Assembly: GCF_039525035.1 (NCBI RefSeq)
Contig: NZ_BAAAHE010000011.1
Span: 36,270 to 100,269, forward strand
Source: Sporichthya brevicatena
GTDB lineage: Bacteria > Actinomycetota > Actinomycetes > Sporichthyales > Sporichthyaceae
Direction of reading: 5' to 3'
DNA: 64,000 nt
Made by a program: the position numbers and the translations under genes. The notes beneath the pieces are model-generated. The model was given only the letters and a program-made list of their open reading frames with translations. It was not told the origin of the DNA and made no database searches. Shown here piece after piece: positions 35,591-43,414 of this stretch. Each line of letters starts with the position of its first letter. Positions within the stretch are counted from its first letter, which is position 1.

Positions 35591-35623
35591 AACGCCCGCC
35601 ACCGCAGTGCGGTGACGGGCGTT
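35591..35623 (-). terminator. Terminator of the LPQTG surface-protein gene
   Basis: AACGCCCGCCACCGCA at 35591-35606 pairs with TGCGGTGACGGGCGTT at 35608-35623 with one mismatch around a single G. It lies 48 bases past the stop of the LPQTG gene and upstream of DUF3263, where termination is needed. Confidence 0.8.
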
Positions 35624-35670
35624 CGCGTCGATCGCTCTCGGGGTCAGCGCCCCGATCTCGGGCCCCGGAT

Positions 35671-36378
35671 TCAGGCGGCGCCGAGGATGCTGCCGCGGCG
35701 GCGGGTCACCAGGGTGACACCGGTGCCGGCGACAGCCAGACCCGCGCAGAGGAGCAGCGCGGTCAGGTCGGCGTTGCCACCGGTCTGGGGCAGCGCGCCG
35801 GCCTCGACGGTGGCGGGCTTGGCGGCCTTCGTCGTCTTCGTGGTCTTGGTGGTCTTGCTCGCGCCCTTGACCTCGGCGGCGGGCTTGGTGACCTTGACCG
35901 GGACGCCGAGCAGCTGGTCCAGGTTCAGCGCGTCCGTGACCGAGCCGACCAGGTCGGTGACGGTCTTGATGATGCCGTCGAGGTCGACGAGGTTCGTGAC
36001 GGTCTCGAGGACGTTCTCCAGGTCGACCAGGTTGGTGACGGTGGAGAGGACGTCGGCGCCGAGGACGTCGCCGAGCGGCAGGGTCTGGACGATCGACAGC
36101 GGGTCGGCGGCAACGCCGGTGACCGTGCTGACCGGGTCGAGGCCGGTGCCGCCGAGAACGCCGCCGACGGTGCCGGTGGCCGTGCCGAGCACGCCGCCGA
36201 CCAGGTCGCCGCCGAGCAGGCCACCGGTGCCACCGAGGAGGCTGTCGACCGCGGCGACGTCGCCGACGATCGGGGCCTCGACGGCCTGGGCGGAGCCGCC
36301 CATGAGGGCGAACGGAGCGACGATCGCGCCGGAGACGGCGACGGTGAGAACGCGGGTACGCATGGAAAGACCGGACAT
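35671..36378 (-). CDS. LPXTG (LPQTG) cell-wall-anchored surface protein
   Basis: 235 aa. A signal peptide (1-32, ending GGSAQA) precedes a low-complexity body rich in Gly, Val, Leu and Thr with repeating patterns such as LVDLENVLETVTNLVDLDG. A Thr/Lys run (KTTKTTKTTKAAK) leads to the sorting signal LPQTG (196-200), a hydrophobic helix and a basic RRRGS tail. Sortase would link it to peptidoglycan. No homologous function is recognised. The ATG at 36378 has AGGGGG at good spacing; the frame is open for 14 codons more without such a site. A long structured leader lies upstream. Confidence 0.85.
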   Translation of the reverse strand: MSGLSMRTRVLTVAVSGAIVAPFALMGGSAQAVEAPIVGDVAAVDSLLGGTGGLLGGDLVGGVLGTATGTVGGVLGGTGLDPVSTVTGVAADPLSIVQTLPLGDVLGADVLSTVTNLVDLENVLETVTNLVDLDGIIKTVTDLVGSVTDALNLDQLLGVPVKVTKPAAEVKGASKTTKTTKTTKAAKPATVEAGALPQTGGNADLTALLLCAGLAVAGTGVTLVTRRRGSILGAA

Positions 36379-36655
36379 TGGTGGATCCCCCTGGTGTGAA
36401 GTGTGCGAAGCACCGGTCATGGTCTGGGCAACCCCCCAGCCGCATCAGTCCGTGACCCCTGCGGTGCTTCTGCTCTTGTCCGCGGTGAGACGCAGGCCGC
36501 TGACCTGCGGTTCCGCGACTTCCCCATAACTTTAGGGACGCCGGCAACTACTTTCCGTCACCGGATCCTCACCCTCCGAGCGAGGGTTGCCGGCCTTTGT
36601 CCGTTATTGCCGACGGGCAAATCGGGCGGACGGCCGCCGCGGGATCAGCGGCGCG
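36379..36655 (-). ncRNA. Long structured 5' leader of the LPQTG gene (unidentified)
   Basis: This 277-base gap has no gene. On the minus strand it contains GCCGGCAAC (36586-36594) paired with GTTGCCGGC (36540-36548), enclosing a second hairpin ACCCTC-CGAGC-GAGGGT (36571-36587 partly shared) and the segment GGTGACGGAAAG, which recalls but does not match c-di-GMP-I riboswitches. More hairpin-forming GC stretches follow towards the gene. A cis-regulatory RNA is plausible but not assigned to a class. Confidence 0.4.
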
Positions 36656-37237
36656 TCACGCCTCGGACCGGATCTGGTCAACCAGGCCCACAAAAGTTGC
36701 GCGAGATCCCTCGCCGATGATGCGCGCGGCGACCCGGCCCTGCCGGTCGAGGACGATCGTCGACGGGATCGCGCGGGGCGGCAGCGTCGCTCTGAACACG
36801 AGCTGCAGGCTGCCGTCGTTGTCGCGCAGGCTCGGATAGGTGATGCCGAAGCGGCGCTCGAAGGCCTCCGCGGCGCCGGCCGCGTCGTCGCGGGTGTTCA
36901 GCCCGACGAACTGGACGTCCCCGAGCGTGCGGGTCTGGTCCCACGCGGCCTGCAGATAAGGAGCCTCCTTGCGGCACGGCGCGCACCAGGAGCCCCAGAC
37001 GTTGAGCAGGACGATCTTCCCGCGCAGCGAGGCCAGGTCCAGCGTCCCGCCGCCGACCTTCTCGCCGGCCAGCGTGACGGGTTCGCCCCGGTCCTGCGGG
37101 GCGATGATCGTGACGGCGCCGGTTCCGGAGACGAACCCGCGGTCACCGCCCGGCGTCGCCGGGCCGTCCTCGGCGCTGCACGCGGTCAGCGCGACGAGGG
37201 TCGCCGCCGCAGCGGCGAGAAGACGGCCGGCTCGCAC
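36656..37237 (-). CDS. TlpA/ResA-like thioredoxin-fold lipoprotein
   Basis: 193 aa. A lipobox LTAC puts the lipidated Cys at residue 20. The mature part has GKIVLLNVWGSWCAPCRKEAPYLQ with the redox pair WCAPC at 84-88 and cis-Pro region PPRAIPSTIVLDRQGRVAARIIG. It is a membrane-tethered extracytoplasmic thiol-disulfide reductase, as in cytochrome c maturation or redox repair, though no ccs genes are near. Length and motif spacing are normal. Confidence 0.92.
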   Translation of the reverse strand: MRAGRLLAAAAATLVALTACSAEDGPATPGGDRGFVSGTGAVTIIAPQDRGEPVTLAGEKVGGGTLDLASLRGKIVLLNVWGSWCAPCRKEAPYLQAAWDQTRTLGDVQFVGLNTRDDAAGAAEAFERRFGITYPSLRDNDGSLQLVFRATLPPRAIPSTIVLDRQGRVAARIIGEGSRATFVGLVDQIRSEA

Positions 37238-37267
37238 CGGCCCATCGTAAGAAGTGCGGAGACGGCC

Positions 37268-37423
37268 TCAGGAGCCGAGGTGCGCGCGGCGGTCGCGCTG
37301 GGCCGGGATGAACGCCAGGCGGTCACCGACCGTGGGGGCGGGGATCCGGGCCTGCGACGCGACCACGGGCACCGGCTCCGACACGTGGTGCGAAGGACGC
37401 ATCCGGGAGAGCCACCGGCGCAT
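37268..37423 (-). CDS. Small basic protein (51 aa), previously easy to miss
   Basis: A short frame begins at ATG 37423 with GGAGG five bases upstream and runs 51 codons to TGA at 37268. It starts MRRWLSRMRPSHHVSEPVP and ends DRRAHLGS. Third codon positions are nearly all G or C, as in the neighbours, which a chance frame would not show so consistently. Another ATG lies four codons upstream without a ribosome binding site. The protein is basic and has no recognisable domain. It fills the gap between the TlpA-like gene and the SRPBCC gene. Confidence 0.65.
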   Translation of the reverse strand: MRRWLSRMRPSHHVSEPVPVVASQARIPAPTVGDRLAFIPAQRDRRAHLGS

Positions 37424-37563
37424 TCGAACCTCCATCGACACTGCGGACCGTGGGCCTGTGCGGGGCCCGCCGCGTGCCGTCCCCCGACTCGCAGCAAAGG
37501 TGAGACGTGCACTGATCCGGTCCGGTTCCGTCCAATTTCACTGGCGTCGCCACACTTGATCGG

Positions 37564-38013
37564 GTGAGCCGACACTTCTACGTGTTCCGCAGTCACTGGC
37601 TGGTGGACGCGCCCGCACCGCGAGTGTTCGAGACCCTCGCAAAGCTGGACGAATACCCCCAATGGTGGCCGCAGGTCCGCAGTACCCGTCCTATCGACGA
37701 ACAGACCTGTGAAGTTGAGGTTCGGTCGACACTTCCGTACTCGCTGCGCATGACCGCGCACCACTCGCAGAAGGACCCGGACGCCGGTGTCCTGGAGGCG
37801 CGCCTGACCGGCGACCTGGTCGGCCACAGCCGCTGGCGCCTGACGCCGGCGCCCAACGGCGGGACCGTCCTGGAGTTCGGCGAGGAGGTCGAGGTGCGCC
37901 GCGCGCTGCTGCGCGCGCTCTCCTTCGCCCGGCCCGCGCTGCGGGCCAACCACGCCCTGATGATGCGCTCCGGGGAGCGCGGGCTGCGGCGGCACCTCGC
38001 GTCGGCGGGCTGA
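37564..38013 (+). CDS. SRPBCC (polyketide cyclase/dehydrase-like) protein
   Basis: 149 aa. FRSHWLVDAPAPRVFETLAKLDEYPQWWPQV is the typical opening of a START-like ligand-binding domain, and GHSRWRLTPAPNGGTVLEFGEEVE covers the later strands; a long C-terminal helix closes it. It would bind a hydrophobic small molecule, identity unknown. It begins at GTG. The neighbours do not suggest a pathway. Confidence 0.8.
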   Translation: MSRHFYVFRSHWLVDAPAPRVFETLAKLDEYPQWWPQVRSTRPIDEQTCEVEVRSTLPYSLRMTAHHSQKDPDAGVLEARLTGDLVGHSRWRLTPAPNGGTVLEFGEEVEVRRALLRALSFARPALRANHALMMRSGERGLRRHLASAG

Positions 38014-38154
38014 CCTTCCGCCGTCCGGGTGACGCCCTCCCGGCGTGGCGCGTGAATTTCTCACGATTTCTCTGCGGACCGCGGCAAATCGCCCTAGCGT
38101 TTCGATAGACCGCGGCCGTTCTGGGGAGGCCGGCCGCGCTCGGGGGGATGCGCG

Positions 38155-38592
38155 ATGTCACCGGACACGTCGGTACTGCTCAGCCGGGAGACCCTGACGT
38201 ACGGTCCGGCGCCGAAACGGCGCCGACCGGCGGCGGTGTGGTTCCTCGGCGTCGCCACGTTGGGCGTCTACTGGGTGGTGTGGTTCCTGCGCGCGAACCG
38301 GGAGCTCGCCCGGTTCGACGAGCGGATCCCCGGGTCGTACCGGGTCGACACCACCGCCTTCGCCCTCGGCTGGCCGATCGGCATCCCGCAGTTCCTCGCC
38401 CTGCACCGCATGGCCCGCCGCATCGAGTCCGCCCAGCACGCCGCCGGGCTCCCGGTCACCTGCGACCCCGCCACCGGCGTCCTGATGTGGGTCTGCTTCG
38501 GCGTCGGCGTCCTGTACCTCCAGGACGAGCTGAACAAGGTCGTCGACCGCTACGGCGCCCCCGCCGGCACCGAGGTCTTCCACTACGCCTGA
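38155..38592 (+). CDS. DUF4234-like small membrane protein
   Basis: 145 aa. Two to three hydrophobic segments: AVWFLGVATLGVYWVVWFL (about 27-45), a central amphipathic region and GVLMWVCFGVGVLYLQDELN (about 107-126). The pattern of a TLGVYWVVW helix followed by YLQDELNKV resembles DUF4234 membrane proteins. Function unknown. The ATG follows a G-rich stretch (GGGGGG about 11 bases upstream). Confidence 0.7.
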   Translation: MSPDTSVLLSRETLTYGPAPKRRRPAAVWFLGVATLGVYWVVWFLRANRELARFDERIPGSYRVDTTAFALGWPIGIPQFLALHRMARRIESAQHAAGLPVTCDPATGVLMWVCFGVGVLYLQDELNKVVDRYGAPAGTEVFHYA

Positions 38593-38666
38593 TTCGTCCT
38601 CGGACGAACGGTCACAGTCCGCACGATCGGGCGTTCGCCGCGAGCGCGCGATGTTCTACTGACGCC

Positions 38667-39206
38667 GTGTCGATCGACCGCGGCCCCGGGCTGCCCGCGC
38701 CCACGAACGCCTTGTGGCCGCCGCTGACCTCGGACGACGCCGCCCGCGAGCGACTGCGACGGGCGCGCATCGGCGCCGCGGCCGCGCTCGCGTTGGCCCT
38801 GCTGCTCGGCGTCGGCTGGTTCCTGGACCGGCGGGAACCTGACCTCGATCCGCGCGTGCGCGCTCAGGTCGATCAGGCGCTCGAGAGTTGGCGGCAGGTC
38901 CAGGTGCGTGCCGCGGCCGGGCAGACCATCACGGACGACGCTCTCCTCGCGGCCGGTGTTCAGCCGAACGCGGTCGGCGTGCGGGAATCCCTGGAGACCG
39001 TGCGCGACAGCCACGAAGCTCCGCAGCGGTACTTCGTCAACCTGATCCGCACTCCTCCGGGTGATGCGGTCCTGGTCGAGGCGAGTTGGGGCGTCCACAA
39101 CGCCGACGCCGCGTACAGCTGGGAGCAGTTCGTCACGTTCGTGCGTGACGAGCGAGGTCAGCTCCGGATGGTCGCCTGCACGCCCGACGTGCGGGACGGC
39201 ATTTAG
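38667..39206 (+). CDS. Single-pass membrane protein of unknown function (179 aa)
   Basis: GTG start at 38667. A Pro-rich cytoplasmic leader, one membrane helix (ARIGAAAALALALLLGVGWFL, about 33-52) and an extracytoplasmic region of about 125 residues with EASWGVHNADAAYSWEQFVTFVRDERGQLRMVACTPD. The end resembles the mixed alpha/beta shape of secreted ligand-binding domains but no family is recognised. Codon usage matches the neighbours. It precedes the DUF1015 gene by 38 bases. Confidence 0.65.
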   Translation: MSIDRGPGLPAPTNALWPPLTSDDAARERLRRARIGAAAALALALLLGVGWFLDRREPDLDPRVRAQVDQALESWRQVQVRAAAGQTITDDALLAAGVQPNAVGVRESLETVRDSHEAPQRYFVNLIRTPPGDAVLVEASWGVHNADAAYSWEQFVTFVRDERGQLRMVACTPDVRDGI

Positions 39207-39244
39207 CTCGCTCGGCGCGCCTCTGCTTCTGCAAGGATCCGGGC

Positions 39245-40435
39245 ATGCCGCGATTCGAGCCGTTCGCCGGGATCCGTTACGCCACCGACGACCTTGCGGC
39301 GGTGACGGCGCCGCCGTACGACGTCATCGACGCGGAGGAACGGGCGGCGCTGGTCGCGCAGCACCCGCACAACGTCGTGCTCGTCGACATGCCGACCGAC
39401 CCCGAGGACTCCAGCGGTCTCGACGCCTACGCCGGCGCGGCCGCGCTGTTCGCGCGGTGGCGGGCGGAGGGTGCGCTCGTCGACGACGCGCCCGCGCTCT
39501 ACCCGTACCGGATGACGTTCACCGACGAGGCAGGGACGCGGCGCCACACCCTCGGGGTGCTCGGCGCCCTCGGCATCGACGCCGAGTCGCGGGCGGACGT
39601 CCTGCCCCACGAGCACACGACGCCGAAGGCGCACAGCGACCGGCTGGACCTGCTCCGCGCGACGCGGGCGAACCTGTCGGCGATCTGGGGCCTGTCGCTG
39701 ACGTCCGGGCTGACCGGTCTGATCGACCTCGACGCCGCGGAGCCCCTCGGCCGCTGGGACGACCCCGACGGCGTCACCCACGAGCTCTGGCGCCTCGACT
39801 CCCCCGCCGCGGTGAAGGCCGTGACCGACGCGGTGTCGTCCAACCCGGTCGTCGTCGCGGACGGGCACCACCGGTACTCGACCTGTCAGATCTTCGCCGG
39901 CGAGGACGGCGCCCCCGCGGGCGCGAACGCGACGCTCTGCCTGATCGTCGAGCTCGACGCCGAGCAGCTGACCGTGCAACCGATCCACCGGTTGATCTCC
40001 GGGCTCGGGTCGGACGTCGACCTCGCCGGAGCCCTCGCCGTCGACTTCGAGGTCGGGGAGCTCGAACCGCTGCCGGGGCCGGACGTCGTCGCGCGGTTGA
40101 TCGCCGAACGCGCGCTGGCGCTGGTGACCCCCGACGGGTTGCGGCTGCTACGTCCCGTCGAGGGCCCGGGGCCCGACGGTGTCGAGCCGCTCGACTCGGT
40201 CCGCGTCGCCGATGCGCTGGAGGGCCTCGGCGCCGAGGTGAGGTACCAGCACGGGGTCGGGCACGCCGTCGCCGCCGTTCGCGGCGGCCGCGCGCAGGCG
40301 GCGATCCTGCTGCGTCCCGTCTCGGTCGAGCAGATCCGCGCCACCGCCGACGCCCGGGGCCTGATGCCCCCGAAGTCGACCTTCTTCTGGCCCAAGCCCC
40401 GGACCGGGACCGTCTTCCGCTCCCTCGAGCCCTGA
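39245..40435 (+). CDS. DUF1015 family protein
   Basis: 396 aa. FEPFAGIRYATDDLAAVTAPPYDVIDAEERAAL at the start and VVVADGHHRYST near 198-209 are hallmarks of DUF1015 proteins, which often occur near serine or phosphonate genes but whose reaction is unknown. PKSTFFWPKPRTGTVFRSLEP is the expected C-terminus. AGGA lies eight bases before the ATG. The family-2 tandem repeat follows the gene. Confidence 0.9.
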   Translation: MPRFEPFAGIRYATDDLAAVTAPPYDVIDAEERAALVAQHPHNVVLVDMPTDPEDSSGLDAYAGAAALFARWRAEGALVDDAPALYPYRMTFTDEAGTRRHTLGVLGALGIDAESRADVLPHEHTTPKAHSDRLDLLRATRANLSAIWGLSLTSGLTGLIDLDAAEPLGRWDDPDGVTHELWRLDSPAAVKAVTDAVSSNPVVVADGHHRYSTCQIFAGEDGAPAGANATLCLIVELDAEQLTVQPIHRLISGLGSDVDLAGALAVDFEVGELEPLPGPDVVARLIAERALALVTPDGLRLLRPVEGPGPDGVEPLDSVRVADALEGLGAEVRYQHGVGHAVAAVRGGRAQAAILLRPVSVEQIRATADARGLMPPKSTFFWPKPRTGTVFRSLEP

Positions 40436-40487
40436 TCCTCGGCTCCCCCGCTCCCCCTCGGCCGCCCCCGGCGGCTTCACCAGGCAC

Positions 40488-40659
40488 CCCGCTCATGCAT
40501 GAGCGGGTGGTCGATTTGTGTCCGAAATGTCCCGCGAAAACGACCCGCTGCTCATGCATGAGCAGCGGGACAGGGCGACGCCCCGCTCATCCATGAGCGG
40601 GTGGTCGATCTGTGTCCGATTTGTCCGCCGAAATCGACACCCTGCTCATGCATGAGCAG
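40488..40659. repeat. Family-2 tandem 94-bp units, each with two palindromes
   Basis: Four palindromes on the core GCTCATGCATGAGC lie at 40488-40507, 40544-40569 (26 bp, perfect), 40582-40601 (one central change) and 40642-40659. The pattern palindrome - GTCGATTTGTGTCCGA spacer - palindrome - CGGGACAGGGCG repeats with a period of 94 bp. The spacer also occurs at 23.2 kb. The array fills the gap between the convergent DUF1015 and MmyB-type regulator genes. Confidence 0.9.
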
Positions 40660-40697
40660 CGGGACAGGGCGGACGGGGGGACAGAGCGGACGGGAGG

Positions 40698-41513
40698 TCA
40701 GTTGAGCGCGGAGGCGGAGGAGCCGCGGCCGCCGAGAAGGCGGGCGGAGGCGTCGTCGGCGGGGTAGAACAGCTCGACCGCGAGCTCGTCGAGGGTGACG
40801 TCGCGGGGTGTGCCGAAGGTCGTCAGGGTCGTGAACAGCGAGAGCTCGGTGCCGTTGCCGAGGTCGAGGCGGAACGGCAGGAGCAGGGGCGCGCGGTCCA
40901 ACGGTGAGGCGGGGACGGAGGCGACCGCCTCCTCGACCCCCGGGTACGCGCGGACCTCGGCCTCCAGGGCGGCGAGGCCCGGGTCGCCGGTGAGGACGAC
41001 CGACCGGCGCAGCTGTTGCAGCAGGTGCGCGGCCCACTCCCCGAAGTTCAGCGTCCGCTTCGCGAGGCCCTCGGGGTGCAGGCTCAGCCGGTAAACGTTC
41101 GCCGGCGGGCCGAGGAGTTCCTCCGGGAGGCCGGCGGTGATCGCGCCGGCCGCGGCGTTCGCGAGCACGATGTTCCAGGCCCGGTCGACGACGATGCCGG
41201 GGTAGGGGTCATGGGCGTCGAGCATCCGCTGGACGGCGTCGCGGGCGGGATCCATCGCGGTGTCCTCCAGGGGCCGGACCGGGTACCGCGGCGCGTAGCC
41301 GGCCGCGAGCAGCAGCGTGTTCCGCTCGCGCAGCGGGATGTCCAGGCCGTCGGCGAGCGCCAGCACGAGTTCGGCGCTCGGCCGGGAGCGGCCGGTCTCG
41401 ACGAAGCTCAGGTGCCGCGTCGAGACGTTGACGGCCAGCGCGAGGTCCATCTGGCTCAGCCGGCGCCGCCGGCGCCAGTCGCGCAGCAGCGCGCCCACGG
41501 TCAGCTCGGTCAT
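40698..41513 (-). CDS. XRE family regulator with MmyB-like ligand domain
   Basis: 271 aa. N-terminal helix-turn-helix VGALLRDWRRRRRLSQMDLALAVNVSTRHLSFVETGRSRPS (about 6-46), then the MmyB-like PAS-type sensor domain with YPGIVVDRAWNIVLANAAAGAI and the tail LFTTLTTFGTPRDVTLDELAVELFYPAD. Such proteins are thought to bind fatty acids or similar ligands. It is divergent from the NTF2-like gene, and a strong palindrome between them is the likely operator. Confidence 0.9.
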   Translation of the reverse strand: MTELTVGALLRDWRRRRRLSQMDLALAVNVSTRHLSFVETGRSRPSAELVLALADGLDIPLRERNTLLLAAGYAPRYPVRPLEDTAMDPARDAVQRMLDAHDPYPGIVVDRAWNIVLANAAAGAITAGLPEELLGPPANVYRLSLHPEGLAKRTLNFGEWAAHLLQQLRRSVVLTGDPGLAALEAEVRAYPGVEEAVASVPASPLDRAPLLLPFRLDLGNGTELSLFTTLTTFGTPRDVTLDELAVELFYPADDASARLLGGRGSSASALN

Positions 41514-41556
41514 CCCCGCACGCTAACCGCGCGCGGTCATGCCCGCGATTACCTGC

Positions 41557-41580
41557 GAGGTCATGGCCCGTCATGACCTC
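41557..41580. promoter_or_regulatory. Operator candidate between mmyB-type regulator and NTF2-like gene
   Basis: GAGGTCATG (41557-41565) and CATGACCTC (41572-41580) are exact complements around six bases, in the 136-base divergent promoter gap. Another GGTCATGCCCG half-site lies at 41535-41545 and a GTCAT at 41585-41589. Control of both genes by the XRE regulator is inferred. Confidence 0.65.
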
Positions 41581-41649
41581 GGACGTCATTGAGAACGCCC
41601 GCGCCGGACCCGACGGTGGTGCCACCCGCACCGACCGAAAGGACACCTG

Positions 41650-42030
41650 ATGACCACCACCGTCACCCTCGAGCTCACCGTCGACACCTGGCTGCAGGCC
41701 TACGGCGAACCGGACGAGGCCGCGCGGGCCGCGCTGATCGCCGAGGTCTGGGCCCCCGACGGCGTGCTCGCCGACCCGCCGTTCACCGGGACCGGCCACG
41801 CGCAGATCCTCGCCCTCACCGGCGCCGCGCAGGGCCAGTTCCCCGGCCACACGTTCCGCCGGACCAGCGAGCTCGACGCGCACCACGACCTGGCCCGCTA
41901 CACCTGGGAGCTCGTCGCCCCGGACGGAACCGCCGTCCTCGCGGGCACCGACGTGGTGCTCGTCGACGACGCCGGCCGGCTCCGCTACGTGGCCGGATTC
42001 TTCGGCGAACCGGCCGGCCGGGCGGCCTGA
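41650..42030 (+). CDS. SnoaL/NTF2-like protein
   Basis: 126 aa. The cone-shaped NTF2-like fold is suggested by WLQAYGEPDEAARAALIAEVWAPDGVLADPPFTGTGHAQI, then HHDLARYTWELVAPDGTAVLAGTDVVLVDDAGRLRYVAGFFG. Family members are small ligand-binding or isomerase proteins; the role here is unknown. AGGA precedes the ATG by seven bases. It is divergent from, and probably regulated by, the MmyB-type repressor. Confidence 0.85.
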   Translation: MTTTVTLELTVDTWLQAYGEPDEAARAALIAEVWAPDGVLADPPFTGTGHAQILALTGAAQGQFPGHTFRRTSELDAHHDLARYTWELVAPDGTAVLAGTDVVLVDDAGRLRYVAGFFGEPAGRAA

Positions 42031-42190
42031 GTTCGGCCGCGCGGGTCAGGTCCGCGGCGGTGCGGCCGATAGGGGTCCATCGTTCGGTTGATCTCTGACC
42101 GAACGGCTCCCGTGCGGGAGGTCGGAGCTCTACCGTCGAAGCAAGATCGGCACGCACCGCCGCGTGCACCAGTCCGGGGGGACGAGAACG

Positions 42191-42352
42191 ATGGATCTGC
42201 ACAACGGCCTGTTCGAGGGGCCGCCGCCGCCGCAGTCGCGCACCGCGCCGGTGTGGCCCGGTTACGACCCCGAGCCCAAGCGCGCCGTCCGCCGCAGCTT
42301 CCTCGCCCGGCTCTTCAACTCGCGCCGGACCCGGCCCGCGCCCTCGGCCTGA
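42191..42352 (+). CDS. Small proline-rich protein overlapping the corA 3' end
   Basis: 53 aa from ATG 42191: MDLHNGLFEGPPPPQSRTAP, then WPGYDPEPKRAVRRSFLARLFNS and a basic tail. It has consistent G/C third positions and its own upstream region of 160 bases containing likely promoter sequence. The last 91 bases lie antisense to the corA 3' end. Both frames look codon-like there, so the overlap may be real or one end may be wrongly called. No family recognised. Confidence 0.45.
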   Translation: MDLHNGLFEGPPPPQSRTAPVWPGYDPEPKRAVRRSFLARLFNSRRTRPAPSA

Positions 42353-43386
42353 GGGTCGGCCACCGCCGGCGCACCCAGCCAGTGGCGCGCCCGGAAGTTG
42401 AGGTACAGCGCCAGGCAGATCGTCAGGATCACGCCGAGCACCAGCGGGTAGCCGTACTGCCAGTTCAGCTCGGGCATGTGCTCGAAGTTCATGCCGTAGA
42501 TGCCGGCGACGGCGGTCGGAACCAGGGCGATCGCGGCCCAGGCACTGATCCGCCGCATGTCCTCGTTCTGGCGCAGCTGGATCTGCGCCTGACGGACGCT
42601 CACCTGCGCGACGTTCGCCTGCAGGACGTCGGAGAGCAGGCGGTCGATCGCCTCGACGTTGTCGGCCGCGCGCAGCAGATGATCGTGCACGCCGCGGAAG
42701 TACGGCTCGACCTCCGGTGTCAGTACCGGGTGCCGGCCGTCGGCGAGGGTCTCCAGCGTCCGGCTCAGCGGTGAGACCGCCCGCCGGAAGTCCGCGACCT
42801 CGCGCTTGAGGCTGTAGATGCGCTCGGACCGGTCCTCGTCCCCGCCGCCGAAGACCTGCTCCTCGATCTCGTCGACGTCGTCGTAGATGTAGTCGATGGC
42901 CTCCTGATAGCCGTCGACGACGCGGTCCGCGACGCGGTAGAGCACGCCGGCCACCCCGAACTCGGGGTGCTCGCCGGAGTCGAGGTCGCGGCGCACGCGG
43001 TCGAGCACGTCGTTGTCGCCGTGGCGGATCGTCACGACGAAACTCGGCCCGAGGAACAGCGCCACCTCGGTGACCTCGACGACCTCGTAGCTGTCGACGT
43101 AGTGCACCGGCTTGAGGACGACGAGCAGGATGTCGCCGTGCGCCTCGAGCTTCGGTCGCTGGTGCGCGGCGACGGCGTCGGCGACCGCGAGCTCGGGCAG
43201 CCGGAACTCGGCGGCGACCGCGGCGATGTCCTCCCGCGACGGGTCGGTGCACTCGATCCAGACGAAGCCTTCGGCGGAGCAGGCCGCGAACGCGCCCTCC
43301 AGGGTCAGGTCGACCCGGCGGCCGCCGACGTAGCGGGCGCAGCGCACCGGGCGGGAGCGTCCGGGTCGCTGCGCCAGCTCGGTCAC
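42262..43386 (-). CDS. corA: CorA-like Mg2+/Co2+ channel
   Basis: 374 aa. A large cytoplasmic N-terminal domain with long helices (DYIYDDVDEIEEQVFGGGDEDRSERIY) leads to two C-terminal membrane helices with the selectivity motif YGMNFEHMPE between them. The GMN motif is diagnostic of the CorA family of magnesium channels. A 35-residue basic tail after the last helix is longer than usual and overlaps a small gene on the other strand. Confidence 0.93.
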   Translation of the reverse strand: MTELAQRPGRSRPVRCARYVGGRRVDLTLEGAFAACSAEGFVWIECTDPSREDIAAVAAEFRLPELAVADAVAAHQRPKLEAHGDILLVVLKPVHYVDSYEVVEVTEVALFLGPSFVVTIRHGDNDVLDRVRRDLDSGEHPEFGVAGVLYRVADRVVDGYQEAIDYIYDDVDEIEEQVFGGGDEDRSERIYSLKREVADFRRAVSPLSRTLETLADGRHPVLTPEVEPYFRGVHDHLLRAADNVEAIDRLLSDVLQANVAQVSVRQAQIQLRQNEDMRRISAWAAIALVPTAVAGIYGMNFEHMPELNWQYGYPLVLGVILTICLALYLNFRARHWLGAPAVADPQAEGAGRVRRELKSRARKLRRTARLGSGS

Positions 43387-43414
43387 GCGCTCAGCGTAGG
43401 TCCGGGACGCGCGG

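Noticed and set aside
36540..36594. c-di-GMP-I (GEMM) or SAM-IV riboswitch
   Set aside because: GGTGACGGAAAG and GGCCGGCAACCC look similar to parts of each, but the remaining conserved blocks and their order do not match.
37418..37436. tRNA T-loop-like GGTTCGAAT
   Set aside because: No acceptor or anticodon stem surrounds it; it is the ribosome binding site and start of the small gene.
40488..40659. CRISPR-like array
   Set aside because: Repeats are palindromes with a conserved spacer, period 94 bp, only two units and no cas genes.
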